NCBI RefSeq assembly: GCF_051622035.1
Contig: NC_135364.1
Location: 12,229,001-12,293,000 of the forward strand
Source of the DNA: Arctopsyche grandis
Taxonomy: Eukaryota; Arthropoda; Insecta; Trichoptera; Hydropsychidae
DNA length: 64,000 bases
Direction: 5' to 3'
The position numbers and the translations under genes are program-made. Position 1 is the stretch's first letter. Each line of letters opens with the position of its first letter. The notes beneath the pieces were generated by a model that saw only the letters and a list, made by a program, of their open reading frames with translations, had not been told where the DNA came from and made no database searches. Below, one piece after another: positions 10,250 to 64,000 of the stretch.

Positions 10250-10675
10250 ACTTTTCATTTCTTGCCATTTCTATTTTTTTTTCTTATTTTCTTCTCCGAA
10301 CTGATGTTTGTGTCAATCATTGCTCCTAGGTATTTGTACTGTTCGACCTGTTCAACCATTTGTCCGCACACTTTCAGGTTTAATGGTTCTGCCTTTTCCT
10401 TACTTGTCATCAAAGGTTTTGTTTTTACAAGCTTTTTATTAGTTTGTTTAAATATTGATGGACAGACCCCATTTATGACAAGATTGATTTATTGCGTTCA
10501 CTAACGATTGCAGGTCTTCAGCACATTCAATCAATATGGCCGTTTCGACTGCCTCTACTCATTCTCATTTGGCTATCAATTGTCTCATTGGACACCATTT
10601 CTGAATACAGGTTAAAGAGCATGAGCGACAACACAATACTAATGTGTTCGTACGAGGATTACACTTCATTTTAAT
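10250..10675 (-). mobile_element. Antisense LINE reverse-transcriptase remnant
   Basis: The minus-strand reading contains LSLMLFNLYSEMVSNETI, then AEDLQSLVNAINQ, KWGLSINI, KTKPLMTSKEKAEPLNLKVC and GQMVEQVEQYKYLGAMID. These strings are in the order found after the catalytic core of insect LINE reverse transcriptases. The YADD box is not seen, and an in-frame stop splits the reading, so this is a decayed fragment. Confidence 0.8.
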
Positions 10676-13600
10676 TTCAATTTGATTTTAGGAAATTTTA
10701 AAACAAACAGGTATACATACAGGAGTGTACATATGTCCAAGTCGATATTGTGCGAAAATTTTCAGAATAGTGTCCATCGTCAAGCATTATCTACTCGGGT
10801 GATGCCGGGTATGTTTGTTGGTTATAAATAAAATTGCAAGATCTTGTATTATTTATATATTTTATAACTCATCTTAACATTCATATAATTATGCTTTTTA
10901 AAATTTGTAATTAGAAACATTCATTACTAAAAATCTATTTAAGTCATTTCCTTAAAGACTAAAATAAAATCTCATATTAAATTTTGAACTAATTACCTAC
11001 AATTTTAAAGAGAATTTATTGACCATGTAATAATATGCAACATTCAAATGATTTTTTTTTGTTATATACTCTTATGATAGTCTGAATTCATCAATAAGGT
11101 TGCATATTAAAACACAATGCGAGATTGATTCTAATCGCTGCTCACAGCCTAAACTAAGGTAACAACGTCGCCTCGAGAGTATGTTTATTTAGTAACATAT
11201 CAACAAATCAAAATTAAATCATTGAAATTTCTCAAAACTATCATAAAACCTTGGGTGCATTATTACGATCTTTAAAGTGTTCACTAACACACAAATATTT
11301 AATATACATATGCTTTTTTTTGTTCAATTATATTTTATATACGAATGTATTATAATCTGAATGAATATTTTTGGCAAAGTTAAATAAATTTGGTAAATAA
11401 TTAACAGTGCTTAAAAATATTGATAATACTATTAGTATAATTGAAACTTTGGCACAACACTTATTATGAGAAACTATACAAAGCATATAAAAATTATACA
11501 TGACATGAACTAAAGTGTGTAAACCTGATCTATAGTTTACATTTTAAGAATATAATTAAAATAGTTTTCGATAGAAGCAATTTAAGTAATTGTTACACGC
11601 TTATACAAAATCAAAACGATTTATTATGGGAATATTATGTTATATGAATATATTATATTTTCATTTATTTATTTGACTTCATGCAATAATATAACATACA
11701 TACGATATATCAAAAGTGGTAAGTACGTACAATTACAAGTTATAAAATTTTTCAAAATGAAATATTGTTTAATTTAATATTCAATAAATTATTAATATCG
11801 TGCACGTGCACGACAAAAGTATATATACACTGAACACAAAAGGCAATGATTTTTTTTTAAAGTTTTATTAATTAAATAGTTATAGATAGTGTATTAATTA
11901 AATATTTGTATAATAAGACATTTACCGTGACTATTTATTGTGTATAATTTATTTTTTCGATAGAAAATAAATCAAAAAAAATTAGCCATAGAAAGTTGAT
12001 GTGACGTGAATTTATATAAGCAAAAATTAGAAATAAATGCCAACTAGAATAAATCAATCTATTACAATTTCACTAAATGGAATGTATTTTTTTTGTAAGC
12101 TGCATATTCAGTTGAAAATAATCATTGCGAATACTTTTCGCCACATTACATTAATAAAACGACATACTTATTCCATTACAGTGCACATTTCCATTTTTCA
12201 TAAATGTATTAATCACAACTGTGTGTATATAAGGTTTATAAAATACTTATTATAAAACACAAAATCGACGGCAAGTATTCATTGAGCGAAAACATCTGAT
12301 GTCGCGAATATCTGGCCTCGTTGCAGTGTGATCATTCTGCAGCGGAATAGTTTTCAATGTGTTACTTTAATATTGTTATGATCTATCTAATTTGAAAATA
12401 AATTTCAACTAATGCTTAAAATAAGAAATTTAAATAATTGTCAAGAAAAGTATCTTAGAATCTAAAGAGAATATTATACACACAGGCACGCACTATCAGA
12501 CGAATGTGCACACAAGCATAACCACCACGTATGCTGCGTGTGAAAAAAAAATTATGCTTCCTTCTGTACTACATAAGTTTTCACTTCATTTGGGTCTAAC
12601 ATATTTTTAAAGTGAACAATTCAAAAATGAAAAAAAAAATAGTTGAGATGAAAACGTAAACAATTAGATTGTTTAGGCAGACATTTTTAAGTATTGAGCA
12701 TCTTCTGGTTAGGATAATTTTATTATTTTAAATTTGAAAATATAACAATTTATAATATTCATAAATATATTTCTATGAGTTAGTTTTTTTTTTCAATTTA
12801 TTTTAACCGTTAGATTTTTTTGACACATAGAGACTAAATATTTATATTATAAAGTGAGGTTGAATATGATTCATTGAATTAATATTTATATTAATGCAAA
12901 TATTATTATCTTACTAAATCTAAATTTATCACACATTCTAGCTACTTTTTTTTTTGACATTTAATTAAGTTTTAATATTACACATGAAAACGGTAGAATA
13001 TACTTATAAATCGTTATTAATGTATTTTAAATACAACAACTAATTATGCGAATACTTTTTAAGTAGAAACTATATTTATAGTTACAAATTAAAATATTGG
13101 ATTATTTTATTTATTCACGTACTGAAAAATGCTTATTGCAATTTTTTTTTCTTTTTGCATTTACTCTATTCACTTTTCAACAATGTTTTCAATCTCACCA
13201 TTAGTTTTCAAATGATAAATCCAGCACAAGTACCAGTGGAGATATTTTGTGTTCGAAATGAAATCGACAACTAAATTTAAAAGCATTTTAACAAGTAAAG
13301 CACCATGAATATTCGGAATAATATCTAAAAATTTATATTTATTTAATTAATAATTTCTCAATTATAGACTTTGTATTTTTGTGCAAGAGAACTCATTATT
13401 TAAGTATTTATGTTTAATAATGAAATTTCAGACATTCACTTTTACACACATGAAGTTACGTTAAACATAAAATAGGTTGATGTGAAATATGGTTAGTTTT
13501 TAGAATAAGCATTAAGTGACAGTCAAATTTGAAAGCTCTTAATTTTTATACTATGCATTTATTAGATATTATATAATACAATCAATATAAAATAATGCAT

Positions 13601-15741
13601 AAGCAGGTCCCAAAAAGAGTGCACCAAATTCATGTCTATCATACTTTCGAAGCTACAAATTTTACGATCATGCGGTACAACTTTTGAGACACTGGCGAAA
13701 TGAAACATAATTTTTTTTGTTTGTCAGATACTACATACATATATACATACATAATATATCATGTCTCATAAGATATTAGTTTTATAAAAGTTATTAATTT
13801 TTAGATTATTCAATATTAAAATAGCACAAAATAAATATAAACGCACACCTGAGAACCTATCACATAATTTCTTATGTGTAAATATATTTTCTTAATTTTT
13901 CATGAATGATAAATTATCAATATTTTCAACAATCCAAAAACAAATTCAATGTTTTGATTTATTTGTGTGCACATCACAAGATAAATGTAGCAATCTTTTG
14001 ATCTAATTTTACTTTCAATCTGAAATGAAATTATATTTCAATTAACTAACAATTAATTATCAATGATCATGGCGAAACATGTACATACACATTAAATGAA
14101 TGTTGTAACTTAAATGCGAATATTTTAATAGACAATAAATAATACAATTTGATTAATTTTCAACTAACGAATTGAAAAAATATCAAGTCAAATATTATTA
14201 AATTTAATAATTCGATTTAATTTTATTATAGTAATAATATAATATACATAAAAAATTAAAGTAATTAAAATTATAATAAATTCTTATAATAAATCTTATT
14301 CGTGAGTTTTAAAACTTTCTGTGCAGAAAGTTACATTAAACTATAATAATATATAATATAAATTTTTGCGCACCACTTTTTGATTCTTGTTGTAAAAGTA
14401 ATATATAATTCAATAAGTTCAACACTTCAAAAGTGTTGATTTAATATTTTAACATAGGAAATAAAATATTTATAAATATACTTCGAATAGATAATAATGG
14501 TAATCTTTGGTTTTTCTACATAGAAATTTAAAATAAAAACAACATTACATGTTTTTTGGTAACTATAAAAAATATTATTTGAAATTCCAAGAAAAGCGCA
14601 TTAATTTTCTTTCTCCTACGTGAGTTTTTTTTGTTTATAAGTATTTAAATAATTTTTCTATTATTGCGATCACATTTACATACTGTTGTTCACCGACAAT
14701 CGGTTTACAATCATATCACTAATTATATATAATATTTATCAGTGTAATATATCAGGAAACTGTCTCCTTATATGTGGTTTGACAGTCAATAAATCATTTG
14801 TCATTTTTTTCATCATAATATGGCGCTCTTTACAATCATGCACAATAAAATTTTTATGACTTTTTACTATTAAATTTGATGTTTATGCCATGTTATAAGA
14901 CAAATGACATCTTATGAAGAAACATTTTATTTATATTCATAATTAGAAAAAGTTATGAATATAATATATATCACGCAATATATTACACTGAATATAATAT
15001 ATTGTATATCGATACATTTATATATTTTTCTAAAAAAATTCAATGCAAAATTATTAATTATCATTAGAAAAACGATAGACCTACTCGTCATGTACATAAG
15101 TAATGTTAAAAACGACATCCACATCACACTCCAGGAAAATAGAAGAAGAATCCAATTTAAAAAATTCGCAGAAATAAAGTTTGCACAAACACTTTCACAT
15201 AAATACAACGCAGAAATATCAAATTGTCAAATTTCGCCTTAAAAGTAATTACAGATATTAATATGTATATTTATTATCGAATAAAAATGTTCTACATATT
15301 GCAAAATCACTAAAAACATCACTTTTCTAATTGAAATGTCAGAAAGAAGGCTTCACACCCGTTGGATTCATAAGATTTCTTTTTTTTTTTTTTTTTGATG
15401 AAAGGATTAAGTATGATCATTTATTCAACTGTTATTTATTTCACTTGTAGAAGAAATATAAAGAACGTTAAAAAATAAAGAGCAATCTGAAAATGATTCA
15501 TGAAATTATTATTCAAAATGTTGTCGATATAATATTTTCAAAATATATATGAACCGTGTTTCCACTATGTTCTAGGCATTCACGCAAAACATTTCACTCT
15601 TCAGACGGAAATACTTTGTTCTTCAGTCTTTTAAGATTTTGATAGACAGCTATCCAACAGATGGGGTTGTCATTTGACGATAGAAGGATACAATATACAA
15701 ATAGCAGCAAACTTATAGATTGACCAAGTGTATTTGTAAAT
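10676..15741. other. AT-rich intergenic DNA and probable KCC 3' UTR
   Basis: About 5 kb of very AT-rich sequence has no supported gene. Its right part must hold the 3' UTR of the minus-strand KCC gene (stop at 15742). TTTATT motifs at 15435-15440 and 15420-15425 are AATAAA on the minus strand and are the nearest polyadenylation candidates. A 17-bp T tract lies at 15380-15396. Open frames at 14927-15242 on both strands are low-complexity and look accidental. Confidence 0.6.
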
Positions 15742-61080
<45,339 letters not shown>

Positions 61081-64000
61081 CTGTGAACAAGAAATAAAAA
61101 TTCAATGAATAATAATGTACATCAAACAATTACAATAATACTAGTGAAATGATTCAGTTTATGGCATAGAAATCTATTTATTCGTAAATAAAGTATCACC
61201 TTTAAAACCCAAGATTATCACTAGTATAACATAACACTCATATCGATGCATAGAGTAAAAATAATGCTTTGTAGATATACAATTAATTGTCCAGTTTGTA
61301 TATACATACATAGTATTGCGTTTAAGATATGCAAAATATATGCATGATTATGAAATTTTGAACGAAGTCCTATAAATGATCGAAACTATTGCAAATGTCA
61401 ATGGTGATACTGATGATATTTATAAAATGAAAATACCCATTGACCCAAAACATCTTTTTAATAGTCACATTTTGGTTGATTTTTGATCCGCAGCCAAGAG
61501 AGGTTTCCGTCGCCTGGGCTAGAATGTATGAATGCACATACATACGTCGTTCTGCTTTTAAGCACACATTTCAATTTAGAGAAACACGTAGATGATTGGC
61601 ATACTTTAAATTGAAAGTTGAAGAATAATAAACAAAACATAACTAGATGGGTGTATACATACGTAAAATGTGGTATAAATGTATACGTGGTACCCAATAA
61701 TAACATTGAAAAAAATAAAGGACCTACGAACGTATGTCAGATAGATGACGTATAAATATAACGGGTAGATACATTTGCTCATGACAGACAGGTAGTAATG
61801 AAAGAAGATTTCATCCAGTGGGAGTTAAAAAGTTGATGATGAAGCAAAAACCGCTTATATACGAATATTAATGTACATATATACATATGTTGAATATATG
61901 TACATATAAATTGAAAATCGGCGAGAGGAAATTTTTATTCCACGTATTTCACAGGTCGGATTTATGACATTTCCGACGTATCCAATTTGCCGTATGGCAA
62001 AAGTGTACACTGGAGTGCGTTTTTCTGACGTGTACGGATGCTGGTCTTTTTAACCGAGTGCCTACCTCAAAGAGACCCCAGAGTCAAGCCAATATTGAGA
62101 ATACACTCAAGTAAGTTTCGTTTCTCTAATCGATTACGTCGGAGTCGTTCTCTCGTGAAGAGGTTGAGTTATCTTCACTTGTCCCTCGGAGAGACTTCGT
62201 GAAACAAAACGCACCTTCGAAAGGGGACCAACTCGACCTTTTGAATTTTCTACACATACATATGTACATACACATCATACACGTAAATTGTGTTTTTAGT
62301 GAGGAAAGTGATTGACACGCTGGCGGTATCAAAGACCCTAAAAATATCACACTGCGTGGCTATTTTTAACTACGCCCAAAATTCTATCTTTAAACCATTC
62401 CAAATATGATCTAATATTTTAATTATAGACAACCTTCTGAAAATACTTTTTTTGTTTCAAAAAATATCCTACTACTCTGTTGAAAATTAATTGTGAATAT
62501 TATGTATGTATAATATAAATATTCAAATTAAATACTATGATTATAAAATAGTAAAGCTATTTTTAAAAGTTCATTAATCTGATTTAATGCACACAGGATG
62601 ACATGGTTTTTTCTATACATACTCTCTTATATATGCATGTGCATGGTAGACATCATAATTTGATGGTTGTAGCTCTTGCCTGCACAGTGACTCGTATTCC
62701 AAGAGCTATCCGACTTCTTAATGAAATCGTTGCTGCAATGTCTGAATGAGATATTTTCCACCTCATCACCGTAGGTTACTAAAGATTAATTTAGCCTATT
62801 CGTCTGGTAGCCTGCGCTCATGATTATTTTCATAATTGGATGTCATGTAAGAGTTGAATAATCATCTTATATCTTCCATTTGGTATACATGGGAATATTT
62901 TGAATTCACGACTGGTTATTTCTTGTACATACATACATCCAAACATACATACATAGATTGATGCAAGATATTCCCAACTATTATTACATATTTTGTGACT
63001 TTTACTTTTTATTTATTTTTACTTTTGCTATTGTTTGAACTTTTGCGGCTATTTTTTTTATGTATTGTATTGATAAATATGTATTTTATTTCTGTATGCT
63101 TTTCAACCATTGCTGCACATTAGGAATACCGGTAATGCCACAATGGTCCAAACTTTAAATAAATAAAAAAAATCTTAATATTTAACAAATCAATCACGAG
63201 GTTGTCAATTTTTTTTCATCACTGTTGTCGTTCAAATGAAAAAAGATTATAAATATCAGGCAATTCTAGATTGAAACAATTCATTGATTGAAGATGAAAA
63301 AATATTTCAAAATTCAAGATTTCATATTCAACCGGAAAATTGTCGATCGCCTAGTAGCGGAATCGCTTTATTTCAGTTTCATAAAATCATCGTTACAAAT
63401 ATGATACAAAGCAACGAACATTAACTTGAGACGCTTTGTAGCGAGCGAACGAGTCTAAATAAAATTTGAACGCAACTAGTTCACGTGCCATAAACTGCAT
63501 TGTGATAAAATATGCAAGTGGCAGCCACCGACCAATAAACTGCGGCGTGTGCTTTGGTACGTGTATGTATGTTGAGCATAGTAAATTAACCTTATCATAA
63601 CAGCTTCCATGGACCAGACGTGCTAAGCACATCTCGCACGGTATTAATAATCCGTGCCAAACGCGAGGCTTCGTGCCAGCTCGTTATGGAGTTAGCTTAC
63701 ACAAATTTGTCCGGTATTATGGTACTTTATACGCAACGTATATCACGTTGAGTGAGGTTTTACAATAGTATTTGTTCTACTCTGTTGCTCCCCCATAGAA
63801 ATGCATCACGTTGCAGTTCGAAAATGGAGATCCCACTTTGAGCACGAGGACTATGCACAACTATGTATGTATGTATATGTATTTAAGTTGAACTACTCTC
63901 TGGCATACAAAACAGAGCATACCACTTTGAAGTACCGGTCCACATACATACATATATGTATGTATTTAATATATACACGATTGAATGCACATATTTGTAT
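61081..64000 (-). other. KCC upstream intron or 5' region
   Basis: No exon carrying the KCC N-terminus was recognised. The stretch contains TACA clusters, a LINE 3' end (62590-63170) and a GC-richer segment (63400-63700) with a short GCACGG / CCGTGC hairpin near 63636-63657. The promoter is probably outside the window. Confidence 0.5.
62590..63170 (+). mobile_element. Jockey/R1-like LINE 3' end
   Basis: The plus-strand reading near 62660-62755 gives VVALACTVTRIPRAIRLLNE followed by IVAAMSE. This resembles the C-terminal 'SP..RA.RLLN' motif of insect Jockey/R1-type LINE proteins. A non-coding tail follows, ending GCCACAATGGTCC and AAATAAATAAA. The frame is open only briefly. Confidence 0.55.

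Noticed and set aside
14927..15242. Overlapping 93- and 95-codon frames on both strands
   Set aside because: AT-driven Ile/Asn/Tyr-rich translations in the KCC 3' region, without family similarity.
62126..62350. Possible KCC N-terminal exon reading GTSEDNSTSSRENDSDVID
   Set aside because: The frame ends in a stop with no donor that would join it to the exon at 61080, and it does not resemble known KCC N-termini closely enough.

Overview
The window is animal nuclear DNA, most likely from an insect. It is AT-rich and has multi-exon genes with GT-AG introns, abundant SINEs, LINE fragments and MITEs, and many TACA/TATG microsatellites. No rRNA, functional tRNA, CRISPR array or bacterial-type operon was seen. 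The species cannot be fixed from the sequence alone.

Three genes are supported. (1) Positions 684-5369, minus strand: twelve exons of an LRPPRC homologue (bicoid stability factor in flies), a mitochondrial PPR protein, whose 3' end runs off the left edge. (2) Positions 6276-8234, plus strand: a single-exon FAST-kinase-domain (FASTKD) family protein with a C-terminal RAP domain. It lies head to head with LRPPRC, with 906 bp between the two start codons. Both families act on mitochondrial RNA, so the pair looks like a divergent mitochondrial gene-expression unit. (3) Positions 15742-61080, minus strand: a K-Cl cotransporter (SLC12A KCC, kazachoc in flies). Seventeen frame-consistent coding exons give 1066 residues and lack only the N-terminus. 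There is also a candidate 54-nt cassette exon and an 87-nt intron that reads through in frame.

Layout: 1-5369 LRPPRC, with one intron holding an RTE-like LINE fragment that carries two nested MITEs; 5370-6275 divergent promoter made partly of repeats; 6276-8234 FASTKD; 8235-15741 intergenic DNA and KCC 3' UTR, with a TTAA MITE, an LTR-like block, a hAT MITE with perfect target duplication and an antisense RT remnant; 15742-22018 KCC C-terminal exons; 22019-61080 the KCC transmembrane exons separated by long introns (11.4 kb and 16 kb) full of SINEs, LINE ends, MITEs and foldback elements; 61081-64000 upstream KCC intron or 5' region.

The most unusual structures are a pair of 426-bp inverted arms, identical by eye, around a 333-bp loop (38654-39838) inside a KCC intron; two shorter foldback elements (51723-52005 and 53158-53538); a well-formed plus-strand exon-like segment of unknown origin inside the 16-kb KCC intron (50946-51129); and the two KCC splicing features. 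No clearly new multi-gene system was found.
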